Assembly: GCF_943193215.1 (NCBI RefSeq)
Contig: NZ_CALPDH010000018.1
Span: 65,764-129,763 of the forward strand
Direction of reading: 5' to 3'
Length of the DNA: 64,000 bases
Origin: Acetatifactor aquisgranensis
GTDB taxonomy: Bacteria; Bacillota; Clostridia; Lachnospirales; Lachnospiraceae
A program made the position numbers and the translations under genes. Shown here in pieces: positions 43,144 to 50,633 of this stretch; position 1 is the stretch's first letter, and each line of letters begins with the position of its first letter. The notes beneath the pieces were generated by a model. It ran no database searches, was not told where the DNA came from, and worked only from the letters and a program-made list of their open reading frames with translations.

Positions 43144-44019
43144 ATGTCAAAGAAAATTATCTGTAAAAATGAAGATGACGTTCAGATCGAATTCAGTTAT
43201 GAGGACGACGCCGAATTTTTCCTGATATCATGCGACGGGATCTATTCCGTATCAAACAACGTCGTGACGTCCGAAAACACGATGACGGACGGATCCACAT
43301 ATCAGGGATCCACAACGAAACAAAGAAATATCGTCATCACGGCGGAAATTGATTCAGACTATCAGGCGCGGCGCGATTTTCTGTATAAGTCATTCAAACC
43401 AAAGTCGCCGGGGACGTTCTACTATGAGGAAAACGAAGAACAGCGGCAGATCGATTATATCGTCGAGAATATCGACATAGACGAAAAAGGCGTATGCAGG
43501 AACACGGTCATTTCGCTAATATGCCCGGATCCGTTTTTCAAGGATCCGGCGGACACAACGGTCACTATGGCGGGGTGGGAACCGCGTTTTGAGTTCATAC
43601 ACGAATTCACGGACGAACTGGAGGAATTCGGCGTCCGCGTCGCGGAACTTGTGAAAAATATAGAAAACGATTCAGCGGCGGACTACATCGGGATCGAAGT
43701 CATCATGGAAGCGATAGGAGCGGTCAGGAACCCGGCGTTGTATCACGCGCAGCAGGAGATCCACATCAAGATCGGGACGCCGGAATTCCCGTTCGATATG
43801 GAAACGGGGGATATTGTAAGGATCACGACGGGGACGAATGAGAAAAACGTATATCTGATAAAAGACGGAGAAACAAAAAAGATAAACGAATATCTGGACG
43901 AAGAAAGCGAATTCATCCAGTTAGTACACGGATCGAATACATTCATATATGACGCGGATCAGGGCGTCGATTACCTGAACGTCACTATTATGTATCGGTT
44001 CCGGTATTTAGGAGTATAG
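43144..44019 (+). CDS. Distal tail protein (Dit)
   Basis: A 291-residue siphovirus distal tail protein. Typical pattern: SVSNNVVTSENTMTDGSTYQ then GSTTKQRNIVITAEI, RRDFLYKSFKPKSPGTFYYE, and VICLICPDPFF-like (ISLICPDPFFKDP). Dit forms the hub at the tail tip. It starts 2 bases after the tape measure stop. Confidence 0.88.
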   Translation: MSKKIICKNEDDVQIEFSYEDDAEFFLISCDGIYSVSNNVVTSENTMTDGSTYQGSTTKQRNIVITAEIDSDYQARRDFLYKSFKPKSPGTFYYEENEEQRQIDYIVENIDIDEKGVCRNTVISLICPDPFFKDPADTTVTMAGWEPRFEFIHEFTDELEEFGVRVAELVKNIENDSAADYIGIEVIMEAIGAVRNPALYHAQQEIHIKIGTPEFPFDMETGDIVRITTGTNEKNVYLIKDGETKKINEYLDEESEFIQLVHGSNTFIYDADQGVDYLNVTIMYRFRYLGV

Positions 44020-44031
44020 GAGCGTGAGGGA

Positions 44032-45072
44032 ATGGAAGTCAGAATTTACGGGCGGGATTTATTCAGGCGCGGACAGATCGAAAACCAGACGTCGCTAATA
44101 TGGACGCGGAAATTTTACGAACCGGGGACGTTTGAACTTCACGCCCCGATTACGGACGAAAATCTGTATTTGTTGCAGGAGGGAAACATCATCGGGAAAA
44201 AAGGATCCGCCGAAGCCGGGATTATTGAGGATATCGAAAAAGAAGAAAGCGATATCAAAAACGAGATCACGGCAAAAGGGCGTTTTCTGTCGTCATACAT
44301 GGATCGCCGCCTGATAAAAAAGACGGTCAATTTTTCAGGAAAGGCAGAAGTCGCAATGCGTCAGTTATATTCCGGCAGCGTCCCGATCCCGCTTGTGGAG
44401 TTGGGGAGCCTGAACGGGTTTTCGGAAAAAGTGGAATTTCAGGTCACAATGAAAAACCTTTTAACGTATGAAAGTAAATTATCAAGGGCGGGCGCGATCG
44501 GGTTCCGGTTCCGCCCGGATTTTCAGCGGCGGAAGATTATATTTGAAACATATCAGGGAAAAGACAGGACATTCAATCAACATACAAATAACCGCGTTGT
44601 GTTCTCTGAAAATTATAATAACCTGAATAATGCGATCTATCGCCGGAACAGTCAAAACTTGAAAACATTCGCCATTGTTGGAGGTCAGGGGGAGGGCGAC
44701 GCCCGGACATATTACGAATTAGGAGGGGGCGAAGGCTACGATTTACGGGAAGTTTTCGTTGACGCAAAGGACATAAACCCGGACGGACTGACGGCGGCAC
44801 AATATAAGGCGGCATTATTACAGAGGGCGCAGGAAGCATTGAACGAAGCGATCGTATCGGAAACACTGGAATGTGAAACGGACGCGGCGATCAATTTTGT
44901 TTATAAAGAAGATTATGATCTAGGGGATATTGTGACGGTCAGGAAGAAAAAATGGAATCTTTACATGAACCAGAGGATCACGGAATTGTCAGAAGTCTAT
45001 GAATACGGCGGAATGATCGTCGTCCCTACATTCGGGGATCCGCTTCCTGAAAAAATAAAGTGGGACGAATAA
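44032..45072 (+). CDS. Tail-tip protein, ReqiPepy6 Gp37-like
   Basis: A 346-residue protein with features of the siphovirus ReqiPepy6 Gp37-like family: YEPGTFELHAPITDENLYLL, RFLSSYMDRRLIKKTVNFSG, GFRFRPDFQRRKIIFETYQG and NLNNAIYRRNSQNLKTFAIV. It takes the position of the tail-associated (Tal) protein after Dit and is likely a baseplate hub. Confidence 0.82.
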   Translation: MEVRIYGRDLFRRGQIENQTSLIWTRKFYEPGTFELHAPITDENLYLLQEGNIIGKKGSAEAGIIEDIEKEESDIKNEITAKGRFLSSYMDRRLIKKTVNFSGKAEVAMRQLYSGSVPIPLVELGSLNGFSEKVEFQVTMKNLLTYESKLSRAGAIGFRFRPDFQRRKIIFETYQGKDRTFNQHTNNRVVFSENYNNLNNAIYRRNSQNLKTFAIVGGQGEGDARTYYELGGGEGYDLREVFVDAKDINPDGLTAAQYKAALLQRAQEALNEAIVSETLECETDAAINFVYKEDYDLGDIVTVRKKKWNLYMNQRITELSEVYEYGGMIVVPTFGDPLPEKIKWDE

Positions 45073-45095
45073 AAGCGCGGAAAGGAGCGGCAACA

Positions 45096-46124
45096 ATGGC
45101 AAAAGAAAGAAGTTATGATTATTTTTGGAATTCGGATTCCGATCGGTACTATGACGCGGATTCAATGGGGGACTGGCTTAGACCGTTCTTCCGAAACGGC
45201 ATTTTTAACGGTCAAATGCAAGTCACGGCAAACGATAATATGTCCGTAACAGTTGCGGCGGGATATGGCTATATAAACGGGAAACACAGGCATTTCCTGA
45301 CGCCGACAACGCTTGATCTGGAAATAGCGTCCGGGACGCTTGACAGGATAGACAGCGTGATTCTGCGGCGGAATGATACGGAACGCCGGATCCATTTAGT
45401 GATCGAAAAGGGAGGGAACGCAAAGTCCCCGGTCGCCCCTGCGATGACAAGGGAAGGGGCGGTTTACGATCTGAAACTGGCGGATATATATATCGCCGCC
45501 GGAACAGTAAAGATCACACAGGCAGAGATCACAGACACGCGCATGAACGCCGCCGTATGCGGATGGGTGGCGGCGACAGTGAAAGAAATAGACTTCACAC
45601 AGATTCAGGCGCAATTTGACGCCTATTTCACGGCGTACAAGAAAAATATTTCGGATCAGTATCAGGATTATATCGCCGCGATCCAGTCATTCAAGGATCA
45701 GGCGCAGGAACAGTACGATCTAATGGTTCAGGCGTTCAATACATACGCGGAACAGCAGAAGGAATTATATGAGGACTGGATCGCGGAACAGGAATCAGGG
45801 TTCGAGGAATGGAGCAGCGGGCAGCAGTCCGCCTTTGCACAGTGGCGGCAGAATCAGGAACAGGCGTTCAATAACTGGTATCTGAATAATACGGGGAAAT
45901 GGACGAATGAATTTCTGAACTGGTTCGACGGGATCAAGGACATTTTCGGGACAGATCCGGCGGGGGCGTTACAGAATGAGATCGAAACGCTTCAAAACAT
46001 CATATATTCAGGAGAAGTCCCGGCGGATCTGGTAACAGCAGACGGGGACGAACTGGTAACAACGGACGGCGATCAGTTGATCGCGTTCTGGACGCTGAAA
46101 ACGTCCGAAACGTGTCACTGTTAG
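45096..46124 (+). CDS. Baseplate/tail fibre protein with coiled coil
   Basis: A 342-residue protein. The N-terminal 160 residues form a domain common in Firmicutes phage baseplates (VAAGYGYINGKHRHFLTPTT, LDRIDSVILRRND, DTRMNAAVCGWVA). Then comes a long Gln/Glu-rich coiled coil with Trp-rich heptads (EEWSSGQQSAFAQWRQNQEQ), and a short C-terminal domain (TADGDELVTTDGDQLIAFW). It is likely the stem that holds the receptor-binding protein encoded next. Confidence 0.8.
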   Translation: MAKERSYDYFWNSDSDRYYDADSMGDWLRPFFRNGIFNGQMQVTANDNMSVTVAAGYGYINGKHRHFLTPTTLDLEIASGTLDRIDSVILRRNDTERRIHLVIEKGGNAKSPVAPAMTREGAVYDLKLADIYIAAGTVKITQAEITDTRMNAAVCGWVAATVKEIDFTQIQAQFDAYFTAYKKNISDQYQDYIAAIQSFKDQAQEQYDLMVQAFNTYAEQQKELYEDWIAEQESGFEEWSSGQQSAFAQWRQNQEQAFNNWYLNNTGKWTNEFLNWFDGIKDIFGTDPAGALQNEIETLQNIIYSGEVPADLVTADGDELVTTDGDQLIAFWTLKTSETCHC

Positions 46125-46155
46125 CATAAAAAGAAAAAAGGAAGGAGTTAAAAAC

Positions 46156-47283
46156 ATGGCACAAAGAAAATTTTCTGATCTGACAGTGGCGGCGCAGATA
46201 AACAAAAGCGACGTTTTCGCACTGGAACAGGCAGACGGGACGAAACAGGCGTTATTTGAAAAAATATGCGCGGCAATACTCACGCCGGAGATCGTCGAAC
46301 AGACAGAGGAATTCCCGACAATTTCGCCGGATGATACAATTCCGGTTATCGCGGGAAAAATCAACAAGTGGCAGCAGGACGCATTGAAAAAGATCGAGGA
46401 ATCGAAGCAGTCGAACATGATTCAGGAATTCCCGGCGGTGGAATTCGATCCGGAGAACCCGGAGGACGAAACGACAAAGCAGCTTCACGACGAAATTATT
46501 TCCGCCCTGCTTGCCTACACGATGAACGAAAAGATCCTGAAAGTGGTTTCGGATCATGGGGTTCTGGCGGCGGATTACGCAATCCAGAAGCGCGAACAAA
46601 TGGCTTCATACGGGTATTTCGGCGCGGAATGGAATATCGACGATCTGATGACACTTGTTAAGGCGGGATCGTGGGACAAATTCGCGATCGGGGATTATTT
46701 CATCGAAACGAACACGGCGGGCGAAAAAATTCTTTTTGAGGTCACGGGAAAGAATTCATATTTGCATTGTGGCGATACGGAATTGACCGCGCCGCATATT
46801 GTAGTTTCCCCGCGCGACTGTTTACAGACATATTATAAATACAATTCATCCAACACGAACGCCGGGGGATATGCGGCGTCGCTCATGCCCGCGAATCTGG
46901 AAACGGAAGCGAAAAAGTTCACGACAAAACTTCAGGGGTATATGACAACGATCCGGCGTCTGGAAAATAACAAGGGTACATGGGCGTGGGCGTCACGTCG
47001 GATTTTCCTTCCGGGGAATCCTGAACTTGTCGGATTCCACGGCTTCGCGGATATGTGGGACGGCGGCGCGTTCAATCAGTTACCGCTTTTTGTCGGAGGA
47101 AACGCGCATTTACTGAAAGGGGCAGGATTTAACAAGAGTAAAGCCGCCCGGATGTGGTACTGGACTGCCGATCCGTCCGCCGCGAACACGACGTACTTTT
47201 GCGGTTTCAACACCTACGGCGCCAGCGGCGCCTACGACGCGTCCTACGACGGCGGCGTCGCCCCGCTTATCGTTCTGTCATAG
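46156..47283 (+). CDS. DGR target protein 1: receptor-binding tail protein ending in VR1
   Basis: A 375-residue protein. The N-terminus (QRKFSDLTVAAQINKSDVFA, LEQADGTKQAL) resembles tail-fibre attachment domains; the middle is helical; from about residue 155 it resembles the DUF6273/C-type-lectin fold, ending with ARMWYWTADPSAANTTYFCG and DGGVAPLIVLS. Bases 47142-47263 are VR1, so roughly ten surface residues near the C-terminus are diversified (template AAC/AAT codons). Position after the baseplate gene and before the DGR cassette is that of the BPP-1 Mtd-type tropism protein. It most likely decides host receptor binding. Confidence 0.88.
   Translation: MAQRKFSDLTVAAQINKSDVFALEQADGTKQALFEKICAAILTPEIVEQTEEFPTISPDDTIPVIAGKINKWQQDALKKIEESKQSNMIQEFPAVEFDPENPEDETTKQLHDEIISALLAYTMNEKILKVVSDHGVLAADYAIQKREQMASYGYFGAEWNIDDLMTLVKAGSWDKFAIGDYFIETNTAGEKILFEVTGKNSYLHCGDTELTAPHIVVSPRDCLQTYYKYNSSNTNAGGYAASLMPANLETEAKKFTTKLQGYMTTIRRLENNKGTWAWASRRIFLPGNPELVGFHGFADMWDGGAFNQLPLFVGGNAHLLKGAGFNKSKAARMWYWTADPSAANTTYFCGFNTYGASGAYDASYDGGVAPLIVLS
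47142..47263 (+). repeat. DGR variable repeat 1 (VR1)
   Basis: 122 bp aligned without gaps to the template repeat 48004-48125. All 14 differences fall on template adenines (AAC to TAC, ACC, GCC, GGC, GAC; AAT to GGT). After 47263 the sequence diverges from the template (CGCTTATCG against AGATATCG), which marks the VR/TR difference at the initiation end. Confidence 0.97.
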
Positions 47284-47301
47284 ACAGATAATCCGGCAAT
47301 C

Positions 47302-47324
47302 GCGCCGCCCGGCAGCGGCGGCGC
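47302..47324. promoter_or_regulatory. GC hairpin downstream of VR1
   Basis: Stem GCGCCGCC/GGCGGCGC, loop CGGCAGC, 38 bases after VR1 and 18 bases after the stop codon. The same sequence follows VR2 (25658-25678) and is absent after the template repeat. Confidence 0.78.
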
Positions 47325-47369
47325 ATACTACCGGGGACAAAACACTAAAACAGAAAAGAGGTTCAGAAA

Positions 47370-47981
47370 ATGGCAGTCCCGACATGGAAACAAACGGCGT
47401 CAAAACTGGACGCGTTCGCGGAAGCGGTAAAGTTACGGCATATCATAACACAAATGATAATGAGGAATTTCGGACTGAAGCGCGAAAAGTACGACGCGAT
47501 CGTCGGGCGGCAAGTCCGGGAAAAGTACCCGGAACTGAAAAGCCTGATCGCAAAGATCGACGCATATCAAAACGAGGTAGAAAAGGCGCGGCTTCTGGCT
47601 GAATATCCCGAATGGATAATCGAAAAGGTAAGGGGAAATTTATTCAGCTATTCTTCGGATCTGGTTTCCAACATTGCGGCAGCAAACGAGATCTTATGTC
47701 GGACACAGAACGAATTCGTAAAACGGATTTTGTTAGAGGATGACGCGATCGGCGATATCGCGCGGATCCGGCAGGAAGTTCTTTTCATTGAAGAATTTTT
47801 CAATATAGACTTGTCGCGTTATATGGAGTATTCCGAACAGTTGGAACTAACAAAGAATTATCTGTATAGGTGGAAAAAGTCAACGGTCAGGGATTACGAC
47901 GAATTCCTTCATCCAGAGAAAAAGGCGTCGCGTCTGGAAAAGGAAAAGGCAAGGAAAAGCCGTAAACCTAAGAAACAATAA
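47370..47981 (+). CDS. Putative DGR accessory protein (Avd-like, helical)
   Basis: A 203-residue, all-helical, highly basic protein encoded between VR1 and the template repeat, the place of Avd in the BPP-1 DGR. Avd is a ~128-residue helical-bundle protein that binds the reverse transcriptase; this one is longer and I do not see clear Avd sequence identity. Features: helices such as AFAEAVKLRHIITQMIMRNF, EYPEWIIEKVRGNLFSY, ARIRQEVLFIEEFFNIDLSR, and a Lys/Arg-rich tail (KKASRLEKEKARKSRKPKKQ) fit RNA or cDNA binding. Role as accessory protein is inferred from position and composition. Confidence 0.65.
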   Translation: MAVPTWKQTASKLDAFAEAVKLRHIITQMIMRNFGLKREKYDAIVGRQVREKYPELKSLIAKIDAYQNEVEKARLLAEYPEWIIEKVRGNLFSYSSDLVSNIAAANEILCRTQNEFVKRILLEDDAIGDIARIRQEVLFIEEFFNIDLSRYMEYSEQLELTKNYLYRWKKSTVRDYDEFLHPEKKASRLEKEKARKSRKPKKQ

Positions 47982-48003
47982 TATTTTCGGTTATGCGTTG
48001 CAC

Positions 48004-48125
48004 AGCCGCCCGGATGTGGTACTGGACTGCCGATCCGTCCGCCGCGAACACGACGAACTTTTGCAATTTCAACAACAACGGCAACAGCAACAACAACAAC
48101 GCGTCCAACGACGGCGGCGTCGCCC
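48004..48125 (+). repeat. DGR template repeat (TR)
   Basis: 122 bp in the gap between the accessory gene and the reverse transcriptase. It contains a run of AAC codons (48058-48108) that would be adenine-mutated when copied. It matches VR1 over its full length and VR2 over its last 109 bp, with mismatches only at adenines. It begins 22 bases after the accessory gene stop and is not itself in a credible gene. Confidence 0.97.
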
Positions 48126-48197
48126 AGATATCGTCAGCATGGCGGGCATGATTAAAAAGGGATCCGCCTGACGCAGAACGATAGGAACGCATGACCG

Positions 48198-48213
48198 CAG
48201 CGGGGAACCGCTG
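48198..48213 (+). ncRNA. Hairpin in the TR-to-RT spacer of the DGR RNA
   Basis: CAGCGG-GGAA-CCGCTG forms a perfect 6-bp stem with a GGAA tetraloop, 73 bases after the TR and 80 bases before the reverse transcriptase. In BPP-1 the spacer between TR and RT is needed for cDNA priming; this hairpin may be part of that RNA structure. Inference. Confidence 0.4.
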
Positions 48214-48292
48214 AAATTTATCGCCTGACGTCCGGGAGTGCTTCAAAGATTCACACTTCGTCGGACTGTAAGCGGGCGTTTTATGAGGATAT

Positions 48293-49504
48293 ATGAATAA
48301 TTTACCGACATATAAAGATTTATGCGATCCAGATCTGCTAATGGACGCCGCAAAGAAATGTATGCAGGGCGTTATGTGGAAATATTCGACACAAGCCTAT
48401 TATCTGGATAGGATAGAGCGGATCCGGATCACGAAGGAAAGACTGGAAAGCCGGGACAGAATGTCGGACGGATTCGTCCAGTTCACAGTATGCGAACGCG
48501 GGAAACGGCGGGATATCCGTTCGATACACATAAACGAACGCGTCGTCCACAGGGCGGAAAACGATCTGATTCTGGTTCCGGTATTGCGCCCGAAACTGAT
48601 TTATGACAACGCGGCGTCCCTGAAAGACCGGGGAACGCATTTCGCATTAAAGCGGCTAAAGGTTCACTTGTGGAAATACTACCGGGAACACGGTTCAAAC
48701 GACGGTTATATCCTTATGGGCGATCTACATTCCTATTTCGATTCAGTCGATCACGACGTCGTATTCCGGGAGTATTCAAGGATATTCGGTTACGATCCTG
48801 ATATCGTGAATTTGACAATGGACTTTATCGACGCCTTCGGCGTTAAGTCGTTAGGGTTAGGATCACAGGTTTCACAAATGACAGCCGTGTTTTATCCGAA
48901 CCGGATAGATCACTATATCAAGGAACAGTTAAAGATCAAAGGTTACGGGCGTTATATGGATGACTTTTATCTGATACACGAAAGCCGGGAATATCTGGTT
49001 GAATGTCTGGAACGGATCCGGCGGATGTATGCGGATATCGGGATCGAGTTAAACGAGAAAAAGACGCGGATCGTCAAGTTATCGGACGAATTCAAGTTCC
49101 TGAAAGCAAAAACGCACCTGACAGGAACCGGGCGCGTCGTCATGCGTCCGGATCGCGGGACAATCACGCGGGAACGGCGCAAATTAAAAGCGTTGCGCCG
49201 GAAACTGGACGCCGGGGAAATTGTATTCGCGGACGTCCGACAAGCCTATAATTCATGGCGGGGACACATAAAACATTTTGATTCATACCGCACAATGCGG
49301 AACATGGATAAATTATTTCACGAACTGTTTTCGGAGGAAATCAGAAAAGAAAGGAGCGGCAGCAATGGCAAGAAAGGCAAAAACTACCGGGGAGAATTCA
49401 AACAATACGACTTTCCCGAACGTATCGATCCGGCTGAAAGACGGCACAGAATTAAACGGGGTTCTGAACGGGACGACATACGAAAGCGGGGATCCGGTTC
49501 CTGA
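48293..49504 (+). CDS. DGR reverse transcriptase
   Basis: A 403-residue reverse transcriptase. Motif A is GDLHSYFDSVDHDVV with D144; motif B-like region LGLGSQVSQMTAVFYPNRID contains GSQVSQ (190-195), which fits the GxxxSQ pattern typical of DGR enzymes instead of the QGxxxSP of retroviruses and group II introns; motif C is GRYMDDFYLIH with YMDD at 221-224; then ELNEKKTRIVKLSDEFKFL. No maturase or nuclease domain is present. It copies TR RNA with adenine-directed errors. The last ~46 residues overlap the next gene in another frame (140 bases) and are very basic, so the natural C-terminus may be an extension acquired by overlap. Confidence 0.96.
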   Translation: MNNLPTYKDLCDPDLLMDAAKKCMQGVMWKYSTQAYYLDRIERIRITKERLESRDRMSDGFVQFTVCERGKRRDIRSIHINERVVHRAENDLILVPVLRPKLIYDNAASLKDRGTHFALKRLKVHLWKYYREHGSNDGYILMGDLHSYFDSVDHDVVFREYSRIFGYDPDIVNLTMDFIDAFGVKSLGLGSQVSQMTAVFYPNRIDHYIKEQLKIKGYGRYMDDFYLIHESREYLVECLERIRRMYADIGIELNEKKTRIVKLSDEFKFLKAKTHLTGTGRVVMRPDRGTITRERRKLKALRRKLDAGEIVFADVRQAYNSWRGHIKHFDSYRTMRNMDKLFHELFSEEIRKERSGSNGKKGKNYRGEFKQYDFPERIDPAERRHRIKRGSERDDIRKRGSGS

Positions 49505-49727
49505 CGGGACATTCACGGACGAAAATCTGTCAGAGGTTACGATCAACGGGACAGTGTACCATGACATGAAGTTGATCTGTTCGTACCCGTGGGACGAGGG
49601 AACCCGGTTCGCGTTCCGGGAAATGACGCCGCAGGAAATTGAAAACCGGAATTTGAGATCGCAGCTTCAGGCGGCGGAACAGTCCGTCGCGGAACTGACG
49701 ATCATCGTTTCAAGTCTTATGATGTAA
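49365..49727 (+). CDS. Hypothetical phage tail-region protein
   Basis: A 120-residue protein starting at ATG 49365 with AAAGGAG upstream, overlapping the RT end by 140 bases. The sequence is a beta-rich domain (FPNVSIRLKDGTELNGVLNG ... VTINGTVYHDMKLICSYPWD) with a helical end (LRSQLQAAEQSVAELTIIV). Similar small proteins often stand between tail-fibre and lysis genes; no function known. Confidence 0.65.
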   Translation: MARKAKTTGENSNNTTFPNVSIRLKDGTELNGVLNGTTYESGDPVPDGTFTDENLSEVTINGTVYHDMKLICSYPWDEGTRFAFREMTPQEIENRNLRSQLQAAEQSVAELTIIVSSLMM

Positions 49728-49742
49728 GGGAGGGCGCGGGAA

Positions 49743-49895
49743 ATGACATTCAACAAAGAAAGCGGACTTGTTAAATTGTGGGTTAAAATGGTTCAGGGCG
49801 GGACATATACACGGGATCAGGTTCCGAAAATGTTCAATCTGCAGGAAGTTGTGGCGGACGTCCTGGACGAACTGGCGGCGGAGGACGCCGCGTAA
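49743..49895 (+). CDS. Small phage protein (XkdX-like position)
   Basis: A 50-residue protein (FNKESGLVKLWVKMVQGGTY, then TRDQVPKMFNLQEVVADVL). Small proteins of this size and layout are regularly found before the holin in Firmicutes phages. Shine-Dalgarno GGGAGGG. Followed by two terminators. Confidence 0.6.
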   Translation: MTFNKESGLVKLWVKMVQGGTYTRDQVPKMFNLQEVVADVLDELAAEDAA

Positions 49896-49900
49896 AATTG

Positions 49901-49930
49901 CCGGAAGCGGATCCGGCTTCCGGATCTTTT
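49901..49930 (+). terminator. Rho-independent terminator ending the tail operon
   Basis: CCGGAAGC/GCTTCCGG stem with a 7-base loop, followed by ATCTTTT. Confidence 0.8.
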
Positions 49931-49939
49931 CCTGAATAT

Positions 49940-49985
49940 CCCCGGCGGGGTGGCTGAATTTAGTCACTTCGTCGGGGTTTTGTTT
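49940..49985 (+). terminator. Second terminator, related to 33539-33590
   Basis: CCCCGGCG pairs with CGTCGGGG (one wobble), with an inner stem GTGGCT/AGTCAC, followed by TTTTGTTTTG. The sequence around the 3' arm is nearly identical to that after the terminase gene. Confidence 0.7.
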
Positions 49986-50037
49986 TGTATCATGGGCGCA
50001 TGAAAGAAAATCCGCGAAAAGAAAGGAGGTCGGACAC

Positions 50038-50370
50038 ATGGATCAGGATTATATCACACGCCGGGAACATGAGGAATTCGCCCGCCGCATGGATATAGAG
50101 AATGAGCGGATCAAGGACGAAAACGCCCGTCAGAATAAGCGGATCGCGATCGTCGAAGAATCGGTAAACGAATTTAACAAACTGGCTTTACAGATTGAAA
50201 AGATCGCTCTTTCAATTCAGCAAATGACGGAAGAAATATCCAAACAGGGCGAACGTCTGGAAAACATCGAATCAAAGCCGGGGAAGCGGTGGGAAACACT
50301 GGTAGGCGGAATTTTGGGCGCGGTAGCCGGGGCAATCGGAACGGCGATCGCGGCAGGATTTTTTCATTAA
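50038..50370 (+). CDS. Hemolysin XhlA-type membrane protein of the lysis cassette
   Basis: A 110-residue protein: a charged coiled coil (RREHEEFARRMDIENERIKD ... IQQMTEEISKQGERLENIES) and one C-terminal membrane helix (TLVGGILGAVAGAIGTAIAA). This layout matches XhlA-type proteins that act with holin and endolysin. Strong GGAGG site. Confidence 0.78.
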   Translation: MDQDYITRREHEEFARRMDIENERIKDENARQNKRIAIVEESVNEFNKLALQIEKIALSIQQMTEEISKQGERLENIESKPGKRWETLVGGILGAVAGAIGTAIAAGFFH

Positions 50371-50390
50371 AGAACAGGAGGAAAGGAAAA

Positions 50391-50630
50391 ATGAAGGAAA
50401 TCAACTGGAAAAGGAAACTGACAAGCAGGAAATTATGGACGGCGGTAGGATCGTTCGTGTCTATGATGATTTTAGCGACGGGAGGGACGGAAAACACGGC
50501 TACACAGGTAACGGCGCTTATCATGGCGGGCGCGTCTGTCGTGGCGTACATCATCGGCGAAGGACTGACGGATTCCGCGAACGTGGAAACGACGGTCGAG
50601 ATCACAGAGAACGACGGAAAGGAAGCGTAA
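50391..50630 (+). CDS. Phage holin
   Basis: A 79-residue protein starting EINWKRKLTSRKLWTAVGSF, with two predicted membrane helices (residues about 14-30 and 38-56) and an acidic tail (VETTVEITENDGKEA). Both sequence and place, between the XhlA-like gene and endolysin, match Clostridia phage holins. Strong AGGAGG. Confidence 0.82.
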   Translation: MKEINWKRKLTSRKLWTAVGSFVSMMILATGGTENTATQVTALIMAGASVVAYIIGEGLTDSANVETTVEITENDGKEA

Positions 50631-50633
50631 CGC

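Noticed and set aside
48001..48180. A small protein-coding gene over the AAC-rich stretch
   Set aside because: No credible start, and the stretch matches the variable repeats with adenine-only changes, so it is the DGR template.
48293..49504. Group II intron or retron reverse transcriptase
   Set aside because: It lacks maturase/endonuclease domains, has the GSQVSQ motif and stands beside a template and variable repeats.
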